Below are positions 33,857 through 44,568 of a DNA stretch of 64,000 nt, in pieces. Positions within the stretch are counted from its first letter, which is position 1, and every line of letters begins with the position of its first letter. The stretch spans positions 10,478,001 to 10,542,000 of the forward strand of contig JBANAY010000004.1 of the NCBI GenBank assembly GCA_037952775.1, written 5' to 3'. The notes beneath the pieces are model-generated. The model was not told the DNA's origin. It saw only the letters and a list, made by a program, of their open reading frames with translations, and made no database searches. Source of the DNA: Clonostachys chloroleuca. Its lineage: Eukaryota > Ascomycota > Sordariomycetes > Hypocreales > Bionectriaceae. The position numbers and the translations under genes were made by a program.

Positions 33857-35184
33857 ATGTCACAGAATAATATGACTGAAGATGAGGCGCTCTCAGCGCT
33901 TATGTCTTACGTCTTCTCCGGCGGTCTTGGCGCCCCTACAGGCAAAGATGCTGGCTACTCACTGATTGAGGCCACGCCCACCAGCTTCTCTTGGTCCGTG
34001 GCCTTGGACGGCGGTGAAGAACCGTCAGCACACCCCGATCGATATCGCATCAATATCGATCGACAGTCGGGGCAGATAACGTCCCCAGGCCCCATCGCGA
34101 TATCAGAAACGGAGCAAGCTCAGGCGATCGCCTCAGCCACCGGTCAAACACTTACCTCGTCGACCCGCTTCCTGGACGGTGCACACAGCATTTCGTATAA
34201 GGTCTCGGTGGAAGAAAATCCAGATATTGCATATCTGATTCACCTGCGTCATCACGGAAACGTGGCCTCCATGGAATCGTTGATCACAAGACTTTTAAGA
34301 ACTCCGCAGGCAGTTAACCAAAACGCACTGCCCATACCTGCCTTCTTTCCGATCCCTGGAGAAAGAGAGCGGCAAGAATCAACAGGTCTAGGACGACAAA
34401 TATCGTTGTTCGTGCCAGGTGTTTTGGCCTCTACGATATACCCCAATCTGTCTCACGAAGACAAGCTTGTTTTTATACGAAAAGTGGCACTGGCATTCTC
34501 AGGTAGCTGGAATATCTCGCTCCCTGACCCAATTATGATCGGCGGGCTTCACGCTACAACTGTTGACGATAACATCATTCTCGATGTTCGAGCCGAACGC
34601 CATCACGGCTTTGGGGGTCCGTTTCTCTCAGTACGGGAATATCTCGAGTCACATGTCAAAGCCTCGTTCCGTGCCCTCGAGAAGCAGCAAGGCATCGAAG
34701 AATTCAAGAAGAAGTATCTCAAGAGGATTGGCAACTTTGTGCGAACTCGTTTGCACAAGATCTCACCGATTGTTGAGGATGTCCCTATTGTCGTCTTGCA
34801 TTCCAACATGGGACCCCACAACATCATCGTGTCCAGCGACGAGCCCACTACATTCAAGGCTATCATTGGCTGGACATGCGTTGCCAGCGAACCATTCCTC
34901 GCGGTTAATCGGACCGTCGAGGCGTATTTCCGCGAACCAGCCCTGAATGGCTTTGGCCCCGAGTACGATAAAGCCAACGAACTTCGCGAGGCTTTTTGGG
35001 GCACGATACCTTACTGGAGGCGCTGGGGGAGACGGATGCCTCTTACGTGTTCCGGGAGTGGTTTCGATTTGGCTTATTCATGAAGCCGGAGGGGCGACCG
35101 GCGGATCTTCCAGAAGCTGAATCCCAAGCTTTCTGGAGCGAGAATGTCCGGGTTGTCGAGGACTTTCTCGACAGATATGAATAA
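33857..35184 (+). pseudogene. aminoglycoside-phosphotransferase-like (kinase-fold) gene, frameshifted and with altered catalytic motifs
   Basis: The frame opens at the ATG at 33857 (MSQNNMTEDEALSALMSYVF). It covers a phosphotransferase-like domain: IAYLIHLRHHGNVASMESLI, LPIPAFFPIP, a catalytic-loop-like VVLHSNMGPHNIIVSS and KAIIGWTCVASEPF. Fungal relatives read H-x-D-M-G-x-H-N and I-I-D-W-E at these places; here the Asp residues are Asn and Gly. At 35025-35029 (a run of five G) the frame shifts by one base. The other frame carries the family's closing block ASYVFREWFRFGLFMKPEGR and RVVEDFLDRYE to 35184. With one base restored the length is 442 residues. The combination of catalytic changes and a frameshift favours a dying paralogue, although the shift alone could be a homopolymer error. 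Confidence 0.68.
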
Positions 35185-36564
35185 TATGACTAATAAGTAA
35201 CGCGATTGGTCAAGGATGGCCACATTAATGTAGTTTAGAGATGGATAATGTGGCTGTCTTGGATTATGTGCCTGTGGTCGGGAGATCTTGAACTATGTGG
35301 ATTAATGGAACCAATGACGAATTTCTTATTACTATGCCTTTGATGTTCCGAGTACTCCATGGTTGATTCACCCGAGCTTTATTTCTCTGTTTCAAGGTAT
35401 ATCGCCAACCATTCTCCTGACATGATTCTTGCTGACTTGAATTTGCTCACCGCATCGCCATCCGAGAACACACAAAGTCCTGGCTCATGAGATATATCTT
35501 CTTCAAGCTAGCCTAGTGTTCTCATAGTTAGTAGAGAGAGGCGAATATATCTTCTGCACTAACTGCAGCGAGAACTTCTTCAGCTTAACCGGACTGGCTA
35601 GTTTGGTCGTCTGTTATCAAGAAACCACATCCTTGCTCAGTTTCCAGCCACGGTGCATCGACAAGAGCATCCTCCGCTCATAGATTAAAGTTATCTCTAT
35701 ATCAGCAGGTATATCACATCGTAGGAGCGCTAAATAGAACGCGTGATAATGTTCCTGATAATCTCGTTGTTAGTTAGAACAGAAATGTTATCATGCTTGA
35801 TCTTGGGGTGATTATGGACCGAAGCGCCTTTTGTAGCATTTTGTAGAGACTAACAGGGGAGATTTAGTGGGATGAAAGAAGTCGAAGGAGAACTTGCTTG
35901 ACTCATTTTGCTAGTACATTCATCTAGAGAGCATAAGCTCCTGATCTTCCAAAGAATCGTGTACATTCTTACGGCAGCGGGTGTTCAATGGACGAAGAAG
36001 ACATACTCAGGCAAGAGTATGTAAATATTCAAGTGTCAGATCATGAACCAGTAGATTAGAGTCTTGGTATTCTTTTATCAGTGGCTATAGCTGGGAACCG
36101 ACCTCCTTTTAACCTAACTACCAGATATGTAATCTAACTATAGTCCTCACTCGCTAGAGCTGTCTTACTTCGAGATGCACCTCTGCAGTCAATAGCTTAG
36201 TTCATTTGCCTCACTTAACGTCTTCCCAATGCCTCTCAACTAGAACACCCACGATCTCACGGCATCGCCTGAGTCAACAACAGCATCGCCCGAGTCAAGA
36301 ACGGCAGCAGGGGTCCCTTAGCAAGACACCTGAAGCCACCGGCAGCGAGTTCTCTAAGAGCCTCCCATCGAGGACTTACTATAGTCACACTCAAGTGACC
36401 AATTGATGGTTGAGCTGGGCAACTGGGAGTAGAACTGTCCCCGCAGAGACAAACGAGCCAGTGCCTCAGCCACCTCGAAGTCTACTGCCACAGCTGCGCA
36501 AATTTCGCCCTCCTCCCCTCTTCTCCTTCTCAACTGGGGCCTGGTAGAACTCAGGCGTCAACTC
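35185..36564. other. AT-rich intergenic, no recognised gene
   Basis: This stretch is AT-rich with many stops in all frames, as expected for non-coding or mutated repeat DNA. I recognise nothing in it. Near 36.25-36.35 kb there is a small near-tandem repeat built on cgcctgagtcaacaacagcat and a cgcccgagtcaagaacggca variant. Confidence 0.4.
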
Positions 36565-36623
36565 ATATAGAAGTAAAGTTCGACCTTTCCGATCCAGTCG
36601 GACTTCGAGCTCCGTGGGCACGA
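36565..36623. repeat. direct repeat copy A (59 bp)
   Basis: This 59-bp segment matches 37652-37710 at 55 of 59 positions in the same orientation. All four differences are transitions. On the minus strand both copies encode the same short peptide pattern (TELEVRLDRKGRTLLLY here), so they may be scraps of a duplicated coding sequence. Confidence 0.7.
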
Positions 36624-38483
36624 CCGGAAGCAACACCAGAGTCAAAATGCCTTCCCAAAGTTTCTAGCGGCATTCTCGGCCGCGCCAGGTAAACCCATTT
36701 ACCGCAAGTTTAATGTCCTCTGCCTCCTGCATAGCTCTAATGAAGGCAAATCGTTTCTGGGTTTAGGGGCTCGAATTCCCCGCAAACGGACAGACAGGTA
36801 CTGACTGAGCAAGAGCTACCTTGTGATATTACATGAAATGCCCACAGAGTTTTCCAGAGCCGTATGCCGAGCAGACCGGCCGCCGAACTGTAAATCGAAT
36901 GACACGGTGTCCTAGATATCAACCTGATGAGTACGGGACCTCAGAGCTGTAGGTGCTTTTATCTTACCTTTGATCCGTCAACCCACTTTACAACGAACTC
37001 ATGCTGGAGGACGAACGTTACTGGCTCAGGGTTGCGATGCTTGTCGACCTGAGCCGACAATGTGACCTCGTGAGAGAACAACCTCGTCCAGCGCAAGCCG
37101 TAGATGACTATTTCCATCTCCTTGGGACAGCAAACGGAGCTTCTTGACTCTGTCGATGAGATCCTCCTTGATGGAAGAGTGGCTTCTGTTACGGCCTGCT
37201 AAATCTCCGCCTATTTCACACCGTTCTGTAGCCAGTCTTTCGGCCCAGCGACAAGCCAACCAAATTGACCCAGGGCCCTGACTGCTGCAGGATTCTCCGA
37301 GAACCGGAGGGGTCTTATGAGAACGCCGGTCCATCAGTTTGGGTCTGAGGACTCTTGACGACGATGACTCCGATCTCAAGCAGATCATCGCCCTTTTTGG
37401 CTTCACTGCTGGAAGCTATTGAGGATGACGGAGTAGATGATGAGTTGGCTTCATGGCCATCCTTGATTCTGAAGAGACTGAGGTGACGAAGGTGTGGGCT
37501 TCCCGGATGGCGTAGACTTCGCGGATTATTCATTGTGTTGAGTTGTCACTCTCATCAAGTAGGAATCCGTCGAGACAGAAGCGCAGCTGACGAGCGTGTT
37601 GGTGTGGCATCGGAGGAGAAGCTTCCCATCGAGTATTTATACCCCGTTGTAATATAGAGGTAAAGTTTGACCTTTCCGATCCAGTCGGGCTTCAAGCTCC
37701 GTGGGCACGAGCGTCCTCATATGCGGGCTCGCCTGCGGGAGGCAAGACATTAGACGACTGTCTGCCTTCAAAACGAGGATCCACATCCTCTCTTCTTTGT
37801 AGGTGCCACTGTAGGCTGCCCTACTTGTTCTTCTTGTTGACGGCATTCTCCTGGAATGACCGTGCCTTGGGCACGAGGAATCGAAACCATTCCAACCCCT
37901 TGCCTTTCAGGGTCGAAATAGCCTTAGCGAAGGCTGCGGATGTGTCAGTGTAAGTGCTCTGGCCAAGGGCCTACTGGCACTGACTAGGTTGGTTGGTATC
38001 CGAAAAGCCTTGAGCTTGGTGTGTTGAAGTGTTTGGATTGGCGTAAGATGGAGGAAGGAAGTCAAGTGAATGAGGGTGACTTAAATAGTCCTTCGACGAG
38101 CAGCACGTCCTGACGGCAAGTGAGTCATCAGTATGAAGGTTTACGGACTTTTCTTCCGTATTAATGCAGCCTTGGGCTAGCGAAGCTTTCTCTTTTTTAG
38201 CCTTTTGTATTCGTTGTGTTGAGTTGTCGGGTCTGGCATCTTCAATGTTGTTTAATTTTATACTCAATCTCTCTTCCCTCTACCTTCGAAACGGCGATGG
38301 TCATGGAAACTTTGTTCCATTATTAGCTTGGATTGTATCATAAAGATGGGATGATCGGACCTACCTTGGAAGGGAGAGGACTGCATGGGTTTTGTTGAAC
38401 TTTCAGGATTCTACAGCGGGAGTAAAACTTATTCACCTAATCTTGTGATCAGTACAGTCGGTAGCAAAGGAGCATCACCCGTA
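36624..38483. other. relic-rich stretch, no intact gene
   Basis: Minus-strand frames at 37026-37406 (coiled-coil-like, RWAERLATERCEIGGDLAGR), 37315-37533, 37637-37846 and 37971-38267 have some protein texture but no shared family I can name. The peptide SDNSTQ or PDNSTQ recurs about 680 bp apart, and a 59-bp direct repeat links this stretch with 36.6 kb. I read it as remains of one or more duplicated sequences, possibly repeat-derived. Confidence 0.35.
37652..37710. repeat. direct repeat copy B (59 bp)
   Basis: This is the second copy of the 59-bp direct repeat, 1,087 bp from the first. Its minus-strand reading is TELEARLDRKGQTLPLY. Homology stops sharply on both sides. Confidence 0.7.
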
Positions 38484-38551
38484 TGTTGGCATACCTTCCC
38501 TCCCATAGCATTGATGCTTGCAATGCGCCGGGTAGCGAAAAGCTGATCTAT

Positions 38552-39012
38552 TCAGGAATCCACGCCGATGTCGTACAGAACAGCAATCCCAGCTCTTTTC
38601 ACTGCCGCTCCGAGGCTCTCAACAGCAGGGGAGATGTGCCCGCTTATGGCGACGTCGCTCTCTCCCTTTATGGCGGAGCGAACAATGTCGACATGATACA
38701 TGAACGGAACCATTGAGATGACAAGGTTGTGGGCCGCGATATGGTGGTCGAGGTCGGGGTCTGCCACGTCCAAACATATGGCCGTCACCCGAGGCGGTCC
38801 GCGGACGAGCCGGACTGTGGAAGTGGAAGGGCAAGCTGAGCACAAAGGGGCGAGAACCTTATTAGCAAGGCGAAAGTTGGGCGGAAGAATAACATAATAA
38901 TCATGGCCAACTCACTCACGGTAACTGTGTTGTATTCGTAGCGAAGCAGGTAGTCGAAGCAGGGTGCCGCAACCATGCCGCTACGGAGAACTAGTATCTT
39001 CTTCTCTTCCAT
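38552..39012 (-). pseudogene. truncated saccharopine reductase (LYS9-like) fragment
   Basis: Two exons, 39012-38916 and 38835-38552, join across an 80-nt intron (donor GTGAGT at 38915) to give 126 residues. MEEKKILVLRSGMVAAPCFD is the Rossmann nucleotide-binding start (the usual G-S-G-M-V-A is R-S-G-M-V-A). AAHNLVISMVPFMYHVDIVR, SAIKGESDVAISGHISPAVE and KRAGIAVLYDIGVD match the NADP-binding half of saccharopine dehydrogenase (L-glutamate-forming), the penultimate step of fungal lysine synthesis. Where functional enzymes continue D-P-G-I-D-H, this copy reads D-S-stop. After the stop the frame goes on as IDQLFATRRIASINAMGGK and then ends, so the substrate-binding half is absent. It is a dead partial copy; the working lysine gene must be elsewhere. 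Confidence 0.75.
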
Positions 39013-39642
39013 ATTGTCTAATGGCGGGGGGCGTGCAAGGATGCAAGGCTTGGAGGTTCCGTGTTGGGGTTCGAAATTTGCAGGTAAAGTTGAGTGTCAG
39101 AAGGGAAAAAAAGTGAGGTCGTTTCTCAGTTGTTGAGGGTAAGTAACTTGAGTGGCATGTCACTGGTGTAAGAATGATCCACACACGCACAAAGCAGGCT
39201 ACATGTCGATCATTGTGAATCGCCGGAAACGTAAATTATTAGTGAGGTTTGATTAGCTCATTTCGGATTGGAAGAAGCATGGAAATAGAGTTTTAGGGCT
39301 CAGTTGGTTAACTCTGAGACGGTGTGTTGCACTGGAATGTTATCTGCTTCCGCTTTCATACGCCGTCCGCTTTCATAGGCTTTCCGCTTTCGGGTTGCAT
39401 AGGCACTACCCTTCTGTTTCCTTTGATTTGGTATGTGCTCGGCTTTGGTTATTGTAAGGAGTACTTCGTAATACGTAATATGTCGTCTGCTCCAATGCCC
39501 TTCCCTCTAAATATAAGAGCTCCTTGCGCTGATTTACACGTCAACGACATTCTTGTTCTTATTCATCCACTATTATTATTAATTTTTGATTGGAAAAAAG
39601 TCAGTTACACAACTCCTTGAATTCGAAATTGCATCGTTAGCT
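39013..39642. other. divergent intergenic region
   Basis: This lies between the saccharopine reductase relic (minus) and the BTB gene (plus). Short hexamer-like repeats of gctttc(a/c) occur near 39.35-39.40 kb. No gene is recognised. It should contain the BTB gene's promoter. Confidence 0.35.
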
Positions 39643-40385
39643 ATGGGTCCCAAAAAGCAACCTGTGGCGACAAACAGCCACGTCTCGTGAGTGATCGCTC
39701 TATTTGAAATATCTCATAATATGAATCACATTAACTTGTGCATTTCAGGCCATACATAAGTTCCATTGTCCAGATATCATCCCGCAACTCAACTTTGAGC
39801 GTTCACCATTCTACGCTGGAGCCGTATCCCAAACTCTTATTGATGATCCAGACTGCTCGGGCGACACGATCAATTCGGCTTAATGTATCTGGCAAGACTG
39901 CCCATGTTCTTGTGCATTTTATGTACACGGGGGCCTACGAACATCTACCATTCAACGGCTCAGATCCTCAAGAGTGGCAACATTCAGAATTTGCGACTTG
40001 TTTAGAATGTTATGCCGCAGCTCTCGAGTATGAGCTTAATGATCTTGTACCCTTGATGCAAAAGACACTGAAAAGACTTGGTGCTGACATCGCCATATCA
40101 AAATTTATCGCTATTGTGGAGGACACATATCCGCGATCAATATCAGGTGATAAATGGTTTTCATCTTTCGTTGATGATTGCGTACAGCAAGCCTTTGATA
40201 AGTTTAACGTGTGTGTTGATGAGAAGACATTGGGAGAGCTAGAAGAAAGAAAGACTATTGCTTCAATGATCATGAGAAACAGTCTCATACAATCAGAGGC
40301 TATCCATGCACAAGCTTTCCAGGGGAGATCAAGAAGCCCGAAGCTTACCCCGTCTGATACGTCAGGGGAGGATTCGGATTTTTAA
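39643..40385 (+). CDS. BTB/POZ domain protein
   Basis: Exon 1 (39643-39686, MGPKKQPVATNSHVS) and exon 2 (39749-40385) join across a 62-nt intron (donor GTGAGT, acceptor CAG, phase 2) to give 226 residues. The joined reading SPYISSIVQISSRNSTLSVH, followed by RSIRLNVSGKTAHVLVHFMY and TGAYEHLPF, is the fungal BTB pattern. The helix ATCLECYAAALEYELNDLVP and the following region resemble the BACK-like tail. In fungi such proteins form dimers and may act as Cullin-3 substrate adaptors, but most are uncharacterised. The Ser-rich, acidic C terminus (TSGEDSDF) is a possible phosphorylation site. Confidence 0.75.
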
Positions 40386-40819
40386 ATAGGCTAGGTTTAA
40401 CAATGAGTTTTTCGTTTTCCTTTTGGAGCCCGCCTACAATAGTGACTCCTAAGACTTTTATCCAGATTCACCGATGACGATAATACGACGTTTAGAAACC
40501 CTATGCAACCGAGATCTAGTTCTCAAGACTAGTCTGGAAGTATAGTCTTTGATGAAACGAGCCAATAATGGAGTCAATATCGCTACCGAGCGCGTCGCGC
40601 ACCTCTGCGTGAGGGTGGCTTCGTGGCTTATAACTAGTGGAGGGCATATTACATGTTGGTTGTGAGGTTAAAGGCATCGATGATATTTCGGGTGAGGACA
40701 TGAAGATGGCTTAGATCCATTCTTGGGCGCCACCAGGTGGGAAGAAGGGAGGACAAGGCACGAATCAGAGCCTGGGAGACTTTGTTGAGAATGATTACGT
40801 GAGTAGAGGCATTTGACCA
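40386..40819. other. intergenic; may include the 5' part of the Helitron relic
   Basis: No gene is recognised. The decayed Helitron probably extends into the right part, but no clear residue pattern is left there. Confidence 0.35.
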
Positions 40820-42144
40820 ATCATAAATGCCGTGGAGACCAACGAGCACGGTGCTTTGCACGTCCATGGACTGCTCTGGCTTCAAGGAGACATGTACTTG
40901 AGCTCGGTCTTGGCCTGCGCCGACGACGAGGATCAGCGGTCCTATCGGGAACGCATTATCAAGTACGTCGACAGTGTCTTTTGCGAGATATGGCCCTAGC
41001 CGCCAATACATCAGCACTCTTATCACCCGCCGATTCACTCACTGGTCCGCACGCGGCTCCATGCTCGAGTGATGGGATGCGGCATGTTGGTGTTGAAAGC
41101 TAACGTGTCGCAATACGAACGAACAGGGCCTAGACCAGGAGGCATCCCTTGCCGTCCAGGCAGAGAGGCCAGTGACTTCAGATGTATCATCGCTGTTGCA
41201 GGACAGCCAGCAGTTCGCTGCCACGTTCGATGAAGAAGCCAATTACTGTGCTGGAGTGACGCAGATTCATACGCATATCCCTACCTGCCTTAAATATTCA
41301 CTAGGTAAAAGGCAGGGTGGGAGGCAGGATCTCTGCCGCTTCAAAGCGCCTTGGAGGCTAGTCAATGAGACGGTATTTACAGCAGATGGCTTGTTGCAGA
41401 TTCAGCGGACGCACAGTATGGTGAACCGGTGGAACAAGGCGATGGCTGCGGGACTGCGGCACAACCACGACATCTCATTTATCGGAACGCAGCGCAAGAC
41501 CATGGCTCTGGTATACTACTTGGCGAATTATGCAACAATGGCTGAGGCTCCGGTCTGGAAACGCGCGGCTGCCGCCGCCGGGCTGTTGCGGGGCCTTGAT
41601 GATGAGCGAAGGGGAACCGCAGCCGGTGGTGAGGGAGAAGAAAAGAAGGAGAAGGAAACTGTATACCTAACAAGACTCGACAATTCATGATGAGGGTCCC
41701 GAACCGCATCTTTGCGGAGGGGCCGCTCGCAGGTCGAAGTTGTCTCTCATTTGCTCGGATACCCAACTGAATTCTCTGATAGCGCTGCTTGGACATTCTT
41801 CAATGTGTCTCAGCTTTTACTGGCACGTCTTTCGGGAATTGCCCCATCTACGCCACGCGGGCGGCGAGAGGGGTGTGGGGGTGCCGGCGGTCGAAGATTC
41901 GGTACTGGTGAAGGAAGTAGAAGTAGGCCGTAAGATCTCCTTTGTCGAGGCGTACCTTCACAGGGGCGAGGTGCTCCAAAGCCTATTCCTGTACGATTAC
42001 GTGTCGCTTGTCCAACTGAAGCGCAAGGGCGATACATGTAGAGCCAGATGGGGCGAATTGGGATTCAGATTCGGGAATGGTTGTCCGTTCGCGGACTCGT
42101 GGGTGCATGTGACAGTTGGGCGACTTACACTGGCTTGGGTCTAG
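40820..42144 (+). mobile_element. decayed Helitron (rolling-circle transposon) coding relic
   Basis: Three plus-strand frames carry successive pieces of the Helitron Rep/helicase-like N-terminal region. About 40826-40990: NAVETNEHGALHVHGLLWL, containing the HUH-like H-x-H. About 41172-41640: NYCAGVTQIHTHIPTCLKYS, WRLVNETVFTADGLLQIQRT and LRHNHDISFIGTQRKTMALV with YYLANYATMAEAPV. About 41712-42070: SQVEVVSHLLGYPTEFSDSA, FYWHVFRELPHLR and KISFVEAYLHRGEVLQSLFL. At least two frame changes and several stops separate them, and the C-terminal helicase motifs are missing. I could not find Helitron ends (5' TC, 3' hairpin plus CTRR) with confidence, so the limits are those of the coding similarity only. 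Confidence 0.75.
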
Positions 42145-42883
42145 GGTAAGTCAGGATTTAACCAATCAGAGTTGTTCTGAGTGGCGCGATCAGGTTGTCG
42201 TAAGCTGTGCAATGCGAGTCACTGTCAATGTGCGAGTATTGTGGAGCTAGTTACAATGGAAGCGTAGACGATGTATTGATAACTGTCTAAAGGGGTGCTC
42301 ATGCTATGAAAATGAATGTGTATATATACTAGGGGCTCACGATGGCTTACGAGTGATCCGGAGTGAGTCTGTTACTGGATTACGAAGGCTCACTGGTGAT
42401 CCAGAGTGATCCTGTAGTGATTGGAGGGAAAAGTGGGAAAGCCGCGTGATAATTGTGACATATGCTTTGTTTGTAACAGTGCAGGTGTTGCGACGGCCGG
42501 GCAAGGCTTGTCTACCATAATCTAGTCAAAGATTCGAATTGACTGTCCAGCGGTTCGGAAGCTCTTCCATATCGTACTCACCATGGCTCTTCAGAAACAA
42601 TCGTCCCCATGTTCCCCCCTTTCCCTGCAAGTCGATATCCGAGGCTGATGTCAAATCAGCTGCCCAAAAAGAGCCTGACACTCTTTGAATAGAATTTATC
42701 GAAGCTCTTCGCTGTGTCATGATCTCTGCCTCAGACTTTGTCCTCATCGAACTTCAAGAAACGTTCCGCGTTTCCCTTAGCCGCCCGCGGATCAAAACGC
42801 CCGACCGTCTGACCTCGGTTGTCCATAAATGTAGATAAAGAACCATTGATGAGCATCTATGGGATTAACAGATCTGGCGTCAG
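42145..42883. other. intergenic between mobile-element relics
   Basis: No gene is recognised. Around 42.34-42.43 kb the motif tgatccggagtga and variants occur several times. This may be the non-coding end of the Helitron or unrelated simple repeat. Confidence 0.35.
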
Positions 42884-43045
42884 GGCGGCACACTACTTAT
42901 CAACGCCATCAGCAGCGCTATCAACCATGTTTCTCTGGATGAGAGCCAGCCTGCTGACATCTTGAGGCTGTTTCAGCTCAAATCACTTGGTGTGGACAGC
43001 CTGCTGTCACCGCTTTCAATCTCACGGGCTACTCCGGGAACCTGA
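42884..43045 (+). pseudogene. possible acyl-carrier-protein scrap of a polyketide synthase
   Basis: A 53-codon frame reads LLINAISSAINHVSLDESQP, ADILRLFQ and LKSLGVDSLLSPLSISR. The L-G-V-D-S-L piece is the phosphopantetheine attachment signature, preceded by a helix and an E/D-x-x-Q-P motif as in fungal PKS carrier domains. No KR, KS or other PKS domain surrounds it. The match is short, so chance similarity is possible. Confidence 0.28.
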
Positions 43046-43229
43046 AAAATTGTATACAATTGGAGGACAAGTTCTTCGCATATGGCGGGACGCTAGCTTG
43101 GGCTGCGAGCGCGGTCGCAACATCCGACGACGCCAAAGTAATGCCGTTATTGGAGAAATTACTACAAAGCCACAGCAGTGGGCTTATCGAGCACATCTTT
43201 AGAGCCACACTACATAATACGTAGTATTC

Positions 43230-44568
43230 GCCGAAGATGCAGAAGGCTACCCTTGTGAATGCAACTAGAAAGAACGCCATGCAGGAGAATGCCGCGAATA
43301 CGGGTGTAAAATCCACCGAGAAGATAAGCTCGACCTGTGCCACGCAAGAAAGAAACTTGAAGACTGGGCCTCGTTCCACTGCGGACGTCATATTGAACAA
43401 TCGTACGATTGGACTTTCCGATACCACTTAGAGAACAAGCAGATTGCGCTCGACCTCTCCAAGACCGCAGGCGATGAATGCAATCATGCTAAGGTGCAAT
43501 TACAACAAGTCGAAGAATGGGAAAAGAGCTAGGAGAAATCTACGATCAGAATCTTCGGGCACAAGAAAAGAAACACCCCGCTAAAGGATCAGCGACCTCC
43601 GAAGATACGGAAGAACGAGCCAACCAGGCAAGAACTCCGGCAAACAGCACGAATGTCAGCCCGCATCATGAAAACAGCACCACCGATAGACTCCATCGAT
43701 TGGACTCGAATAACACCGGAGGAAGTACACGAGTATGAGGTCCGGTACAGCCGATGGCAGAAAAAAGAAAAACAAGAAGCCCTAGACAAGGAAAAACTCC
43801 CACCGCAACCAGAAGGCATGGACATCCAAACATGGAGTTACATGACTGACAAAGAAAGGGCGCGATGGAATAAACAATACGACATCTGGCATACCGCCGC
43901 CAGGAAACAATACTTGGAGAAAAACGAAGCTGAGAACCAACGACTCAAATACATCCTCAAGGAATACAGGACTTACGGCACCCTGTTCAAAGAGACCCTC
44001 GAGACCGGCTTGCCGGAACACAGTCAGTGGGGTCACGAAATCTCAATCGTCGAAGGAGGAGAACCAGCCTTACACAAACTCTACAGCCTTACGGAACCTC
44101 GGCTACAAGCGCTCCGCGAATATCTCGACGATATGCTGAAAAAAGGTTACATACGACTTGTCAACTTCATCCGCAGGTTACCCTGTGATGTTCGTACCAA
44201 AGAAAAATGGTAAACTCCGTTTGGTAGTCGGCTACCGACAACTAAATAAGATCGCACGCAAGAATAGGACACCCTTATCGCTGATTATGGAATTCAGAGA
44301 CCGGTTGCAGGGCGAACAGTGGTTCACTGCACTTTATCTGAAGGGAGCTTACAACTTGATATGGATCAAAGAAGGAGATGAATGGAAAACAGCGTTAATA
44401 ACGAAATCTGGATATTACGAGTACCTCGCAATGCCCTTCGGACTGACAAACGCACCTGTCACATTCCAACGAATGATCAATCAAGTACTCTGGGAGTATC
44501 TTGATATCTTCCTGATTGTATACCTCGACGACATCCTAATATTTTCCGACGACCTAGAGTGGGGATGA
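43230..44568 (+). mobile_element. truncated Ty3/gypsy retrotransposon pol (reverse transcriptase part)
   Basis: A frame from about 43653 to 44157 carries the pre-RT linker ([26 protein letters not shown]). After a frame change near 44158 the RT follows: [66 protein letters not shown] and [10 protein letters not shown]. The sequence ends at DDLEWG just after the YLDD box, so the RT thumb, RNase H and integrase are gone. Motif A has Tyr (44335-44337) where the first catalytic Asp should be, and motif 2 reads V-G-Y-R for V-D-Y-R. The copy cannot be active. A Cys/His-bearing region upstream (43230-43520) may be gag-like. No LTR pair was found. Confidence 0.78.

Noticed and set aside
40649..41038. 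129-codon minus-strand frame
   Set aside because: Antisense to the first Helitron block, which is recognisable on the plus strand.
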